A stretch of DNA of 64,000 nt. Source: Paenibacillus abyssi (GTDB lineage: Bacteria > Bacillota > Bacilli > Paenibacillales > Paenibacillaceae). Position 1 is the stretch's first letter. Each line of letters begins with the position of its first letter. Where the stretch lies: assembly GCF_014640295.1 (NCBI RefSeq), contig NZ_BMGR01000006.1:237689-301688 (forward strand), in the 5' to 3' direction. The translations under genes and the position numbers were made by a program. This document shows, piece by piece, positions 1 to 8,760 of the stretch. A model generated the notes under the pieces. It was given only the letters and a program-made list of their open reading frames with translations, searched no databases and was not told the DNA's origin.

Positions 1-38
1 TTCTCATCGCCTTGTGGAATTTTGACCATTGTATTCAT
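1..38 (-). CDS. 5' end of an unidentified minus-strand gene (cut by window edge)
   Basis: An ATG on the minus strand (complement of 36-38) opens a frame reading MNTMVKIPQGDE before the window ends. A GAGGTG ribosome binding site lies about eight bases upstream. Twelve residues are too few to assign a family. A second in-frame ATG (complement of 27-29) is a weaker alternative start. A possible promoter lies about 110 bases upstream. Confidence 0.45.
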   Translation of the reverse strand, partial: MNTMVKIPQGDE

Positions 39-391
39 TCCTCATCACCTCGTAAATTTTATTCACAGTATTCCCAGAAAATCAACCTGCTATGACGAGT
101 GGAACGAGTTAGTGGAAAGCTGCTTATTCCTTGATTTGTCGCACTTTTAATATAACATATCATGTAAGGTACAGCAAGCCTAAAATCAAATTTTCAATAA
201 AATAATTTCCAACAATAAAATACATGTAACCGCTTTAATATTGATTACCCAAAATCACTGATCGATAAGCGCCATATCCAGGCAAAGACGCCTATATGAC
301 TGGCAGAAGGTATCCATTTCAGTTACAATAGGAAGGATCGATTCGCTAGGAGGAATCTGGCACATCAGAGAAATAAAAGGAGTATCCTTTC
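39..391. other. Divergent intergenic region without a recognised gene
   Basis: This AT-rich stretch separates the minus-strand gene at the left edge from mnmL. Apart from the predicted minus-strand promoter at 149-177 and the mnmL ribosome binding site (AAAGGAG, 376-382) I see no coding frame, long hairpin or known riboswitch core. A TACAAT near 325 could be a plus-strand -10 box, but no convincing -35 box goes with it. Confidence 0.5.
149..177 (-). promoter_or_regulatory. Predicted sigma-A promoter for the gene at the left edge
   Basis: On the minus strand TTGCTG (172-177) and TATATT (149-154) are separated by exactly 17 bases. This would give a leader of about 100 nt for the partial gene that starts at 38. 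The -35 box is only a half match, so this is a plausible but unproven promoter. Confidence 0.35.
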
Positions 392-1354
392 ATGGCAAGC
401 TTACATTCTACCGCCGTTCATCCCCCGCTTCAATGGGGAGAGAAACGGTTTCATACCTGGAATTACGAAATGCGGCAGCAATTTGGGGACAAGGTATTCA
501 AGGTTATGCTTGATGCCGGGTTCACCTGCCCGAACCGTGACGGCTCCATCGCCACAGGCGGCTGCACCTTCTGCAGTGCGAGAGGCTCCGGCGATTTTGC
601 CGGAAGCCGCAGGGACGACTTGGTCACCCAGTTCAATAAAATACGCGACCTGCAGCATCAAAAATGGCCAAATGCCCGATATATCGGCTACTTTCAAGCC
701 TACACCAACACCTATGCACCCGTGGAAGAGCTGCGGGAATATTATGAGGTCATTTTGCAGCAGCCTGGCGTTGTCGGCCTTTCGATCGCCACTCGCCCGG
801 ACTGTTTGCCGGATGACGTAATCGATTATCTCGCCGAGCTCAACGAACGCACTTATCTATGGGTGGAAATGGGATTGCAGACGATTCATGAGTCGACCTC
901 CACGCTGATTAACCGGGCACATGATACGCAATGCTACCTCGAGGCCGTCGCGAAGCTGCGGGCGCGTGGGATCCGCGTATGCGCCCACATCATTTACGGG
1001 CTTCCGCAGGAAACTCATGACATGATGATGGACACCGGACGCGCAGTGGCTCAGATGGATGTGCAGGGGATTAAGATCCATCTGCTTCACCTCATGCGCA
1101 AAACCCCGATGGTCAAGCAGTATGAAGCGGGATTGCTGCGCTTCCTGGAGCGGGATGAGTATGTCAAGCTCATCGTCGATACGCTGGAGCTGCTGCCGCC
1201 GGAGATGATTGTCCATCGGCTCACAGGCGATGCGCCGCGCGACCTGTTGATCGGCCCAATGTGGAGCCTCAAAAAGTGGGAAGTCCTCAATGCCATCGAC
1301 AATGAGCTGAAGCAGCGCAACACGTGGCAAGGCCGGTTATGGGAGCTGACTTAA
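392..1354 (+). CDS. mnmL: Radical SAM protein MnmL (YtqA, TIGR01212 family)
   Basis: This 320-residue protein belongs to the TIGR01212/YtqA radical SAM family. Cysteines C46, C58 and C61 form the iron-sulfur binding cluster. In Bacillus subtilis YtqA (MnmL) acts in wobble-uridine tRNA modification: it converts the carboxymethylaminomethyl group left by MnmEG to aminomethyl, which MnmM then methylates. The next gene, one base downstream, is the mnmM homologue, so the two are surely co-transcribed. The start is set by AAAGGAG nine bases upstream. Family membership is clear; the precise reaction is taken from the Bacillus orthologue. Confidence 0.9.
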   Translation: MASLHSTAVHPPLQWGEKRFHTWNYEMRQQFGDKVFKVMLDAGFTCPNRDGSIATGGCTFCSARGSGDFAGSRRDDLVTQFNKIRDLQHQKWPNARYIGYFQAYTNTYAPVEELREYYEVILQQPGVVGLSIATRPDCLPDDVIDYLAELNERTYLWVEMGLQTIHESTSTLINRAHDTQCYLEAVAKLRARGIRVCAHIIYGLPQETHDMMMDTGRAVAQMDVQGIKIHLLHLMRKTPMVKQYEAGLLRFLERDEYVKLIVDTLELLPPEMIVHRLTGDAPRDLLIGPMWSLKKWEVLNAIDNELKQRNTWQGRLWELT

Positions 1355-1355
1355 A

Positions 1356-1961
1356 ATGGGGCTGTTATCCGTGCTTAGCCTGGCGCACCGTTGGGTCTCC
1401 GAGCGCGTGTCCACCGGCGACATCGTCATCGACGCCACAGCCGGCAACGGTGTAGATACGCTATTTCTTGCTGAGGCTGTCGGTCCGAGGGGAACCGTCT
1501 ATGCCTTTGACATTCAAGCTCAAGCCATCGCCAACACCCGCCACAGGCTTGAAACCGTATTGGGCCCCAAAGGTACGCTGCCTCACCTTAATCTGCTGCA
1601 GCAAAGCCATGATACTTTGCTGCAGGTCCTTCCCCCTGAACAACATGGGAAGGTCGCTGCGGTTCTGTTCAACTTAGGTTATTTGCCTGATCCGGCTGCC
1701 GACCACAGCCTGATCACCAAACCGGATACGACGCTGGAAGCGCTGCACGCCGCACTCGCACTGCTGCGACCGGGCGGCATACTTACGATCGTCGTCTATC
1801 CCGGCCATCCGGGCGGAGATGAAGAGGCCGACGCTGTCGATAGCTGGGCCTCCTCGCTTCCTTCGGCCATCGCGCAAGCTGCGGTGTACCGAATGATGCA
1901 AAAGCCGCAAGCGCCTTATTTAATTGCGGTCGAGAAGAGAAAACAATCCAAAACAAATTGA
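1356..1961 (+). CDS. mnmM: tRNA 5-aminomethyl-(2-thio)uridine methyltransferase MnmM (YtqB)
   Basis: This 201-residue class I SAM-dependent methyltransferase has motif I DATAGNGVDT at residues 26-35 and the family signature NLGYLP at 106-111. YtqB/MnmM of Bacillus methylates the aminomethyl group of nm5(s2)U34 in tRNA to give mnm5(s2)U, replacing the methyltransferase half of E. coli MnmC. The start codon follows the mnmL stop by one base, so translation is coupled. It was formerly annotated as an rRNA methylase. Its pairing with mnmL supports the tRNA role. Confidence 0.9.
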   Translation: MGLLSVLSLAHRWVSERVSTGDIVIDATAGNGVDTLFLAEAVGPRGTVYAFDIQAQAIANTRHRLETVLGPKGTLPHLNLLQQSHDTLLQVLPPEQHGKVAAVLFNLGYLPDPAADHSLITKPDTTLEALHAALALLRPGGILTIVVYPGHPGGDEEADAVDSWASSLPSAIAQAAVYRMMQKPQAPYLIAVEKRKQSKTN

Positions 1962-1977
1962 TCTGGAGGGATTTGAC

Positions 1978-2370
1978 ATGGCAATCACAAAAATCGAACA
2001 CGTTGGTGTAATGGTAAAGGATCTCGACGCTTCCATTGAATTCTACACAAAAGTGCTTGGTATGCAGCATCTGGGGACAATGTTACATACCAATGGTGTA
2101 ATCCGTCTTGGCTTCCTGGCCTTTCCGGGCGCTTCGGAAACACAGATCGAATTGGTAGAGGGATATAATCCGGATCTTCCGGCAGAAGGCAAAGTGCATC
2201 ATATGGCATTTACGGTGGATGACGTGCATGCCGAAGTGGAGCGGATCAAATCACTGAACATACCTTTGCGCGATACGGAGATCACTACGCTTCCAAACGG
2301 CGCGCAATATTTCTTCTTTTACGGTCCCGACGGAGAGCTGCTTGAGCTGTTTCAACCCGTAAAATCCTAA
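1978..2370 (+). CDS. VOC family protein (glyoxalase/methylmalonyl-CoA epimerase-like)
   Basis: A 130-residue vicinal-oxygen-chelate protein with paired beta-alpha-beta-beta-beta modules. Likely metal ligands are H8, E58, H74 or H75, and E123 near the C-terminus. The order resembles methylmalonyl-CoA epimerases and glyoxalase I-like proteins. The substrate cannot be read from sequence. The ATG at 1978 is chosen because TGGAGGG lies eight bases upstream and VOC similarity begins right after it. It lies 16 bases downstream of mnmM and may be part of the same transcript. Confidence 0.8.
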   Translation: MAITKIEHVGVMVKDLDASIEFYTKVLGMQHLGTMLHTNGVIRLGFLAFPGASETQIELVEGYNPDLPAEGKVHHMAFTVDDVHAEVERIKSLNIPLRDTEITTLPNGAQYFFFYGPDGELLELFQPVKS

Positions 2371-2428
2371 ATCTGATACATCATGTCTAATACATATATA
2401 GAATAGAAAATGATGAGGAGCGAGAAAC

Positions 2429-3400
2429 ATGTCTGCAGCACCATATCCTTTACAGTTCAAACCGGAAATGAAAGAACGTATTTGGGGCGGAAGAGCGCTC
2501 GAACAATTCGGCTTGGCACTGCCCGAGGGTTCGATCGGCGAAGGCTGGATGATCGGCGATCATCCAAACGGCACGACAAAAGTCATTAACGGGGAACTGG
2601 CTGGAAAAGGCCTCGACGAGATTCGTGAATTATACGGCGCTGAATTGTTCGGCAGCAAAGGGTTCTCCGCAAAAACCGGCCGCTTCCCGCTGCTCATCAA
2701 GCTCCTCGATTGCAATGATGATTTATCCGTTCAAGTGCATCCTACTGACAGCTACGAGAAGCTGCCTGCAGGAGAGCTTGGCAAGACGGAAATGTGGTAT
2801 ATTCTCGATGCCAAGCCCGATGCCAAAATCATCTACGGACTGCGTGAAGGGGTCGATCACAGCGAGCTTGAAGCCGCGATAAACGAAGGTCGAATTATGG
2901 AATGCCTGCAGGAGGTTCCGGTAAAAGCCGGTGACGCCTTTTATATTCCAGCGGGGACAGTTCATGCTCTGTGCGCTGGCGTTGTCGTCGCAGAAATTCA
3001 GCAGAACTCCGATACGACCTATCGGTTATACGATTACAACCGTCCTGGCCTGGACGGCCAGCTTCGCGAGCTGCATGTCGAGGATTCGCTTAATGTCATT
3101 GCCTATGAAGGCGCAGGCGCCTCCCGCATGGAGACCGGCGGCATATCCGCCGGAGAATGGCTTGAAATTGCCCGCTCGCCTTATTTTATTGTTGAAAAAG
3201 GTATTGTCGACGGGCCTTGGTCATTATCGACACCGCAAGACAGCTTCGTCATTTTAGTCATTGCGTCTGGAGAAGGCGCAGTGAAGTGGCAAAACGGCTC
3301 ACAAACCATCAAAGCCGGCGAATGTTTCCTTCTGCCGGCCAGCTTAGGCGAATACGAGCTTGACGGACAGCTTACCGTTCTGCGCAGCCAACTGCCTTAA
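2429..3400 (+). CDS. manA: Mannose-6-phosphate isomerase, class I
   Basis: A 323-residue cupin-type phosphomannose isomerase of the short Gram-positive kind. It interconverts mannose 6-phosphate and fructose 6-phosphate using zinc. The expected ligands are visible: Q102 and H104 in SVQVHPTD, E121, and H179 in PAGTVHAL. A GAGGAG ribosome binding site precedes the ATG. A bidirectional terminator follows directly. The isomerase links mannose use and sugar-nucleotide synthesis to glycolysis. The family call is secure. Confidence 0.93.
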   Translation: MSAAPYPLQFKPEMKERIWGGRALEQFGLALPEGSIGEGWMIGDHPNGTTKVINGELAGKGLDEIRELYGAELFGSKGFSAKTGRFPLLIKLLDCNDDLSVQVHPTDSYEKLPAGELGKTEMWYILDAKPDAKIIYGLREGVDHSELEAAINEGRIMECLQEVPVKAGDAFYIPAGTVHALCAGVVVAEIQQNSDTTYRLYDYNRPGLDGQLRELHVEDSLNVIAYEGAGASRMETGGISAGEWLEIARSPYFIVEKGIVDGPWSLSTPQDSFVILVIASGEGAVKWQNGSQTIKAGECFLLPASLGEYELDGQLTVLRSQLP

Positions 3401-3408
3401 TATTGTAC

Positions 3409-3450
3409 AAAACGCCATGCGAAAGGGTTTCCCCTCTCACATGGCGTTTT
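3409..3450. terminator. Bidirectional intrinsic terminator between manA and the DUF2062 gene
   Basis: AAAACGCCATG (3409-3419) pairs perfectly with CATGGCGTTTT (3440-3450). U-tracts form on both strands, as expected between two convergent genes. The DUF2062 stop codon begins at the edge of the stem. Confidence 0.85.
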
Positions 3451-3973
3451 ATTTCCTTACGCGCTGGCGTTTCACAGTCCGCTTGCCTCGAATCAATCGC
3501 AGAATATCCAGCCTGTACCGCGTAATTAATATCCTAACGATCAGATACCCGATAATTGTCAGTACTATACTATTGAGAACAGCGCCCCACAGGAAATCGA
3601 TGCCGGCCTGCCCCCATGCATTGATCTGCTCTGCCGGCTCTTCATACTCGTCCGGCCAGATTTCCTCCAGCTTCAAATGGTCTCCGATCTCCTCCGTTTC
3701 TCCGGACATCAACCCTCTGAGCAAAATACCGGCCTTATAATTCAGGAAGAACAGCATAGGCCATAGAAACGAACCGATCGAAGCGGCGATAACCGAAGCA
3801 AGTATATTCCCCCGAACAAACTTAGCCAGAGCAACCGATAAAGCAAGCCCTACGCCAAAGGTAGGGTACCAGCAGGGAAAGAAGCCGATCACGAAGCCAA
3901 GTGATATTTGATGCGCGCTTTTATTTTGGCGGAAAAGCAAAATAAGGTTATATCGCAGCCTGCGTAAAATCAC
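3449..3973 (-). CDS. DUF2062 domain-containing membrane protein
   Basis: This 174-residue protein has a basic N-terminus, a short amphipathic segment and several hydrophobic stretches, including the family feature GFFPCWYPTFG around residues 30-40. A charged loop rich in Glu follows, then a last membrane span near residues 130-155. DUF2062 proteins are small integral membrane proteins of unknown function found widely in bacteria. Translation appears to begin at a GTG (complement of 3971-3973), since no in-frame ATG is near. The spacing from the GGGGAG motif is long, so the start is uncertain. Confidence 0.75.
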   Translation of the reverse strand: MILRRLRYNLILLFRQNKSAHQISLGFVIGFFPCWYPTFGVGLALSVALAKFVRGNILASVIAASIGSFLWPMLFFLNYKAGILLRGLMSGETEEIGDHLKLEEIWPDEYEEPAEQINAWGQAGIDFLWGAVLNSIVLTIIGYLIVRILITRYRLDILRLIRGKRTVKRQRVRK

Positions 3974-4053
3974 TCGGATAGAAATCGCTCCCCATTCCTC
4001 TTAGATTCATCTTGAAAATGTTAGGCTGCCCTGCAAGCGGGCTTATCTACTTG

Positions 4054-5856
4054 TTAAACAACCTTATCAAGCTTTAACACAAACGACTCCGGGGTTTTGC
4101 GCGAACCGGCAGCATCCGGACGGTAATACATGATTAACAACGATTCCGTCTCCAGGTCAATTGTCCCTGATGATATATATGCGTCCAGATCGAACGGCAG
4201 CTTCTCAATAACAGCATGCTTGTGCAGTTCTTTCTCTCCTACTGCCAGCTTGGAGAAACCGCCTGGAACATTCTCAGGCCGCTCGGCCAGCTTTCTCATC
4301 CAGCTGCTCCACTCGTCCTTATCCAACGCCACATCCCACCATATCTTGCGAGGCTTGTAGTTGTGATTGCGGAAATAGTCGTATTTCATTAATCCGAGCG
4401 CCACGTCAAGCTGCAGACGGTCCTTGATGCCCTCTATTGTCGAAGCCCGCTCCGTTAAGAAAGACCACAAGCGGGTGAACAAATCCTCGAGCTGGTGGCC
4501 AATCTTCTGCCAGCCCCTTTCCTCCCAGTAATCGCCGAACTGCTGGAAGAAGTCAAAGGGCGATTCAAATACGCGATCGATCAAATATAACAGCGTATGG
4601 TCCATCCGGTGCGCATTCCAATATTTCTCGAGCACATCTTCAACGCGCTTGATCCTTACGATATCCGAAAATGGCAGCAGGTCATTACCCAATATTTCGT
4701 AGGGCGCGCGATCCATGTAGATGTAACCATGCTTTGGCGCATCATGCCGCATGCCCGTTCCCCGCAGCATTTTCAAGAAACCAAGCTGCAGCTCCTCCGG
4801 CCCGAGGGCGAATACATCGTTAAAGGTTTTCCGGAACGTTGTATAATCCTCATGCGGAAGACCGGCGATCAAATCGAGATGCTGATCGATCTTTCCGCTT
4901 TCCTTGACCTTTGTCACCGTCCGGGTGAGCTTGGTAAAATTCTGGCGCCGCTGTACCGCTTCATTAGTCGGATCGTTTGTCGATTGCACGCCGATTTCAA
5001 ATCGGAATATTCCCGGCGGGGCATGCTCAGCCAAATAATCCAGAACCTCCGGACGCATAATATCGGCGGTAATCTCAAATTGGAAGACACAGCCTTGATG
5101 ATTCTCAATCAGAAAACGAAACATCTCCAGCGCATAATCCCGTTTAATGTTGAACGTCCGATCGACAAATTTAATCAGCTTGGCTCCAGAGGCGATCAAG
5201 TAGAGAATATCGGACTTTGTCCGTTCAATATCAAAATACCGCACGCCGACCTCGATGCTGGATAAACAGAACTGGCAGCTAAACGGACAGCCGCGGCTCG
5301 TCTCAAAATAGATCACCCGATTCGCAAGAGTCGGCTTATCTTCCTCGAACCGGTGCGGCGAAGGCAGCCTAGCCAGATCCAGCTTTGGCCGCGGCGGGTT
5401 AACGATCACTTCGGACAGCCCCTCCTTCTGCTTGCGGTACGTCAATCCGAATACAAGATGGAACTTTTGCGTATCCCGAAGCTCGGTAAGCAGGTGATGG
5501 AAGGTCTCTTCCCCTTCGCCGACGACGATAAAATCGACTTCAGGCAAACGCCCCATCCAATATTCCATGTCATAGCTGACTTCCGGACCGCCCAGCACGA
5601 TGCGCAGCTCCGGTTTGATTTTGCGCAGCATATTGATGACGGTAATCGTCTCTTCAATATTCCAGATGTAACAGGAAAACCCGACCACATCCGGATTGCG
5701 GGCGTATAGATCGGATACGATGTTCATCACCGGATCCTTAATTGTATATTCGGCAATATCGATATCAAATTCACCTTCGCTATAGGCTTTTAGGCACCGC
5801 AGTGCGAGCGATGTATGAATATATTTGGCATTCAGCGTAGACAATACGACTTTCAT
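4054..5856 (-). CDS. B12-binding domain radical SAM protein (DUF4080-type)
   Basis: A 600-residue protein with a cobalamin-binding Rossmann domain (about residues 1-140) and then a radical SAM core whose CPFSCQFC supplies C190, C194 and C197. A long C-terminal region follows that resembles DUF4080. Members are radical SAM methyltransferases or related enzymes; the substrate is unknown here. I chose the internal ATG at 5856, which gives the sharp MKVVLSTLN domain start and has GAGGGA seven bases upstream, over the ATG 21 bases earlier. It stands alone between the protease gene and DUF2062. Confidence 0.82.
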   Translation of the reverse strand: MKVVLSTLNAKYIHTSLALRCLKAYSEGEFDIDIAEYTIKDPVMNIVSDLYARNPDVVGFSCYIWNIEETITVINMLRKIKPELRIVLGGPEVSYDMEYWMGRLPEVDFIVVGEGEETFHHLLTELRDTQKFHLVFGLTYRKQKEGLSEVIVNPPRPKLDLARLPSPHRFEEDKPTLANRVIYFETSRGCPFSCQFCLSSIEVGVRYFDIERTKSDILYLIASGAKLIKFVDRTFNIKRDYALEMFRFLIENHQGCVFQFEITADIMRPEVLDYLAEHAPPGIFRFEIGVQSTNDPTNEAVQRRQNFTKLTRTVTKVKESGKIDQHLDLIAGLPHEDYTTFRKTFNDVFALGPEELQLGFLKMLRGTGMRHDAPKHGYIYMDRAPYEILGNDLLPFSDIVRIKRVEDVLEKYWNAHRMDHTLLYLIDRVFESPFDFFQQFGDYWEERGWQKIGHQLEDLFTRLWSFLTERASTIEGIKDRLQLDVALGLMKYDYFRNHNYKPRKIWWDVALDKDEWSSWMRKLAERPENVPGGFSKLAVGEKELHKHAVIEKLPFDLDAYISSGTIDLETESLLIMYYRPDAAGSRKTPESFVLKLDKVV

Positions 5857-5913
5857 TTCCTGTTCCCTCATTTTCATAAAGCAAAGTTGTATTCTATTGT
5901 ACCGAATTCATCT

Positions 5914-5955
5914 GTAAAAAAGAAGAGGGACTGAACCGGCAGGCGGTTCAGTCCC
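5914..5955 (-). terminator. Intrinsic terminator of the secreted protease gene
   Basis: A perfect 11-bp stem, GGGACTGAACC with its complement (5927-5937 and 5945-5955), encloses a 7-base loop. On the minus strand it is followed by a TCTTCTTTTTT tract. It lies ten bases after the stop of the protease gene. Confidence 0.88.
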
Positions 5956-5964
5956 ATCAACACC

Positions 5965-7479
5965 TTAACTTCGAATATCAATATGCGCCCTGTCGCTAGC
6001 TTGAGCATGGATAACCGGATAACTGACCTTCCACTTCCCGTCAGCCATGAGCGTTTTTTCATTAGCCGCAATGCCGCGCGGCTCATAACCAAACGTCTGC
6101 TCATAATAGACGAACATCTCAAACGGTTGATCCGGCAGCATCCGTTTTAACTCGGTGACCGCATCTACCGTCCACAGCCGCATATCCCCTGCAACGGCCT
6201 CCGAATAATACATGTAGAAGGTCGGATCTATAGTGGCCGTAATGACGAGCCAGCCTTGTGCATCCCGCGTAACCTTCCAATCCCTGAGCGTTGTTATGCC
6301 CCTCATCGTTTGTATGCTGCCAAACGACTCTTTCATAACGGAGGCAATTTCGTCATTGGAAGCATTCGCCAGGCTGTCGGGAAGCGTTGACGGCAAAAAC
6401 TTAGCGGTTTGGGTTCCACCTTTGTCAGCCAAACTAGCCATTAACATCTCTACATTATAGGAAGAAACGGCAAAGTTCAAATTTGCGCTCGAGCCTTCCA
6501 CCTTTGAAGTTGTTATGCCGATCAACTGCCCGTTTTCATTGAATAAAGCGCCACCGGAGCTGCCATGGTCAATCGGGGCATTAATCTGTAAGTATTCGAT
6601 ATAGCCTTCATAATGAAAATTACTGATAAGTCCTTCGGATACGGTATTCTGCATGCCCAGCGGACTACCGATCGCCACTACCCGATCTCCCTTGGCCAGA
6701 TAATCGGTTCTCCCGATCTCGACCGGTTTAATGCCCAGCGGCCCAGAGGTTTCAATAATCGCCAGATCAGCTGTCTCATCGTATTCAACCAACCCTTTGA
6801 TCTGCATCGAAGTCCCATCAAGCTTCCATACCGTCCCTGCAGTTGCACGCAGCATTACGTGGTAGTTAGTAAGTATCCAGCGGTCACCGATTACGACGCC
6901 GCTGCCCTGCGCGTAATCCGTTTCAATCATAACCACTTTATCATCATTCATAGCTACGATTTCCGCAGCCGTGTATTTCTCAAGCACGGGCGGTTTGGAT
7001 AACTCTTCCTGCTGCGCTTCTAACGAAGTGATCGTTATCGTACGCTTCGCCTGTGACCATGATAGCTTCGCGCCGAGCGCTTCCCCAATAAATCTAAGCG
7101 GTACCATCGTTGTACCCCGCACCAGCTTCGCAGGCACTTGCAGCTTCACAGACTTGCCGTTGACAACACCTTGCTGTGAACCAACCTTCAAAGAGATCGT
7201 CGTAAAATCCTTTCGCGCGATGACCGTCCGGCTCTGCTGCTCCCAAGTGACTTGCGCGCCAAGAGCTTGAAAGATCGGGCGCATCGGCACAAGCGTCGTG
7301 CCCTTTTCTTGTATTGGTGCCGGTTTAAACGAGATCTTGCTTCCATCTACATACACCTGAATGTCCGATTGGACTGTGGATGAAGCGGCGGCGGCACTTA
7401 CCTGTCCTCCCATGACAGGAGCGAACATCAGGCCAGCAGCTAACAGCGACAGCAACAGCTTGTGAGCGAGTTTTCTCAT
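5965..7479 (-). CDS. Secreted trypsin-like serine protease with N-terminal stalk (copper amine oxidase-like) repeats
   Basis: A 504-residue exported protein. A signal peptide covers residues 1 to about 29. Two copies of the copper-amine-oxidase N-terminal stalk repeat (about 40-90 and 100-152) each carry a VPMRP or VPLRF element. An HtrA-like trypsin fold follows, with catalytic H207 in TNYHV, D238 in ADLAI and S308 in GSSGG. The C-terminal 150 residues have no domain I recognise, and no PDZ domain is evident. Stalk repeats usually tether or extend proteins at the cell surface, so this is probably a wall-associated protease. It is monocistronic with its own terminator. Confidence 0.85.
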   Translation of the reverse strand: MRKLAHKLLLSLLAAGLMFAPVMGGQVSAAAASSTVQSDIQVYVDGSKISFKPAPIQEKGTTLVPMRPIFQALGAQVTWEQQSRTVIARKDFTTISLKVGSQQGVVNGKSVKLQVPAKLVRGTTMVPLRFIGEALGAKLSWSQAKRTITITSLEAQQEELSKPPVLEKYTAAEIVAMNDDKVVMIETDYAQGSGVVIGDRWILTNYHVMLRATAGTVWKLDGTSMQIKGLVEYDETADLAIIETSGPLGIKPVEIGRTDYLAKGDRVVAIGSPLGMQNTVSEGLISNFHYEGYIEYLQINAPIDHGSSGGALFNENGQLIGITTSKVEGSSANLNFAVSSYNVEMLMASLADKGGTQTAKFLPSTLPDSLANASNDEIASVMKESFGSIQTMRGITTLRDWKVTRDAQGWLVITATIDPTFYMYYSEAVAGDMRLWTVDAVTELKRMLPDQPFEMFVYYEQTFGYEPRGIAANEKTLMADGKWKVSYPVIHAQASDRAHIDIRS

Positions 7480-7692
7480 ACGTTTACGCTTCCTCCGAAT
7501 TTGCCCTTTTTTACCATACTAATCTATCGTACCATTCTTCTAAAACGTTTGTCTACGGAAAAAGCTTCCGGAAAATGATAGATAGAGAAGGTTAGAGAGC
7601 TGTGATAAACCTGCCGTCCTGCAGCATGGCATAAACCGCTTCACTCATGATATAGTGGTAAAAAACAAGAGCAAGGGCGGTCTTTACAAAAA

Positions 7693-8679
7693 ATGAACAA
7701 ACACCGTTTTAAAAAGCCAGACGAGCAGCGCAAGAATAACAAATCGAGCAGACAATCGGCGGCTTCATCAATACCTCAGGGCCGGGCCCAAGCCAAACAA
7801 AGATTGTACAAAGTTGAAGAGCAATCAGAGTTGCTCGCTTTTCTGCTTCACAATCTTTCGAATAAGGGTCGAAACGCTGTAAAATCACTGCTGTCCCGCA
7901 AGCAGGTATCGGTCAATAACCATGTTGTGACGGCATATAATCACACGCTGCTCCCCGGACAGACCGTGTCCATCCGTATGGACAAAACAAGCGAAGCCCC
8001 TCCTCTGATCGGGCTCAAGATCCTGTTTGAGGATGAGGATATCATCGTTGTGCAGAAGGAAGCCGGCCTGTTGTCCGTTGCCTCTGCGCAAGAAGATGAA
8101 CTGACGGCCTATCGCCAGCTTACAGCGCATGTCCGCCTGGCTCATCCCGGCAACCGCATTTTTGTCGTGCATCGCCTTGATCGCGACACCTCGGGAGTCA
8201 TGATGTTTGCCAAGAGCGAGAACGTGCAGCAAGCGCTGCAAAATTCTTGGCAGGACACTGTGCGGGAGCGCACTTATATTGCGCTTGTGGAAGGACAGGT
8301 CAAGAAACCGGAGGGGACCGTCTCATCCTGGCTGAAGGAAAGCAAAACATTGAAAATGTATTCCAGTCCGCACCCCAATGACGGACAGCATGCCGTGACC
8401 CATTATAAGGTCAGCCAGTCCAATCGAAATTTTTCCTTGTTGGAGGTTCACCTTGAGACCGGACGAAAAAATCAAATTCGCGTGCATATGGAAGACATCG
8501 GGCATCCCATCGTAGGCGATAAGAAATACGGCTCCAAATCAACAGCAATCGGACGCCTCGGACTGCATGCGCGCATCTTGGCCTTTGTTCATCCCCGAAC
8601 AGGCGAGCTGCTTCGTTTTGAATCGGATATTCCGAAAGTGTTTCTGAAACCTTTCCGGGAAACTTCTCCCAACAAATAA
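7693..8679 (+). CDS. RluA-family pseudouridine synthase
   Basis: A 328-residue RNA pseudouridine synthase. A basic low-complexity leader (1-40) precedes an S4 RNA-binding domain (about 43-95) and the RluA catalytic domain with HRLDRDTSG at 160-168, where D163 is the catalytic aspartate. The family isomerises specific uridines in 23S rRNA or tRNA; the target site cannot be told from sequence. The basic Lys/Arg/Ser-rich leader is longer than usual. The ribosome binding site is weak (AGGGCGG, rather far upstream), so translation may be modest. Confidence 0.88.
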   Translation: MNKHRFKKPDEQRKNNKSSRQSAASSIPQGRAQAKQRLYKVEEQSELLAFLLHNLSNKGRNAVKSLLSRKQVSVNNHVVTAYNHTLLPGQTVSIRMDKTSEAPPLIGLKILFEDEDIIVVQKEAGLLSVASAQEDELTAYRQLTAHVRLAHPGNRIFVVHRLDRDTSGVMMFAKSENVQQALQNSWQDTVRERTYIALVEGQVKKPEGTVSSWLKESKTLKMYSSPHPNDGQHAVTHYKVSQSNRNFSLLEVHLETGRKNQIRVHMEDIGHPIVGDKKYGSKSTAIGRLGLHARILAFVHPRTGELLRFESDIPKVFLKPFRETSPNK

Positions 8680-8699
8680 GCCTATGTATCCTCGATGAA

Positions 8700-8739
8700 A
8701 AGAAAAGGGCACCTGCCTTCGGCAGCCTGCCCTTTTCTT
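8700..8739. terminator. Bidirectional terminator between the RluA-type gene and the DUF3243 gene
   Basis: AAGAAAAGGGCA (8700-8711) pairs with TGCCCTTTTCTT (8728-8739), and an inner CTGCC/GGCAG stem closes a TTC loop. The outer A/T pairs give U-tracts on both strands, which suits the convergent genes on either side. Confidence 0.85.
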
Positions 8740-8760
8740 GATTCCCATATGATGTGATGA

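Noticed and set aside
401..697. Antisense open frames inside mnmL and many other genes on both strands
   Set aside because: They overlap well-supported genes, have no ribosome binding sites and show the amino-acid bias of shadow frames.
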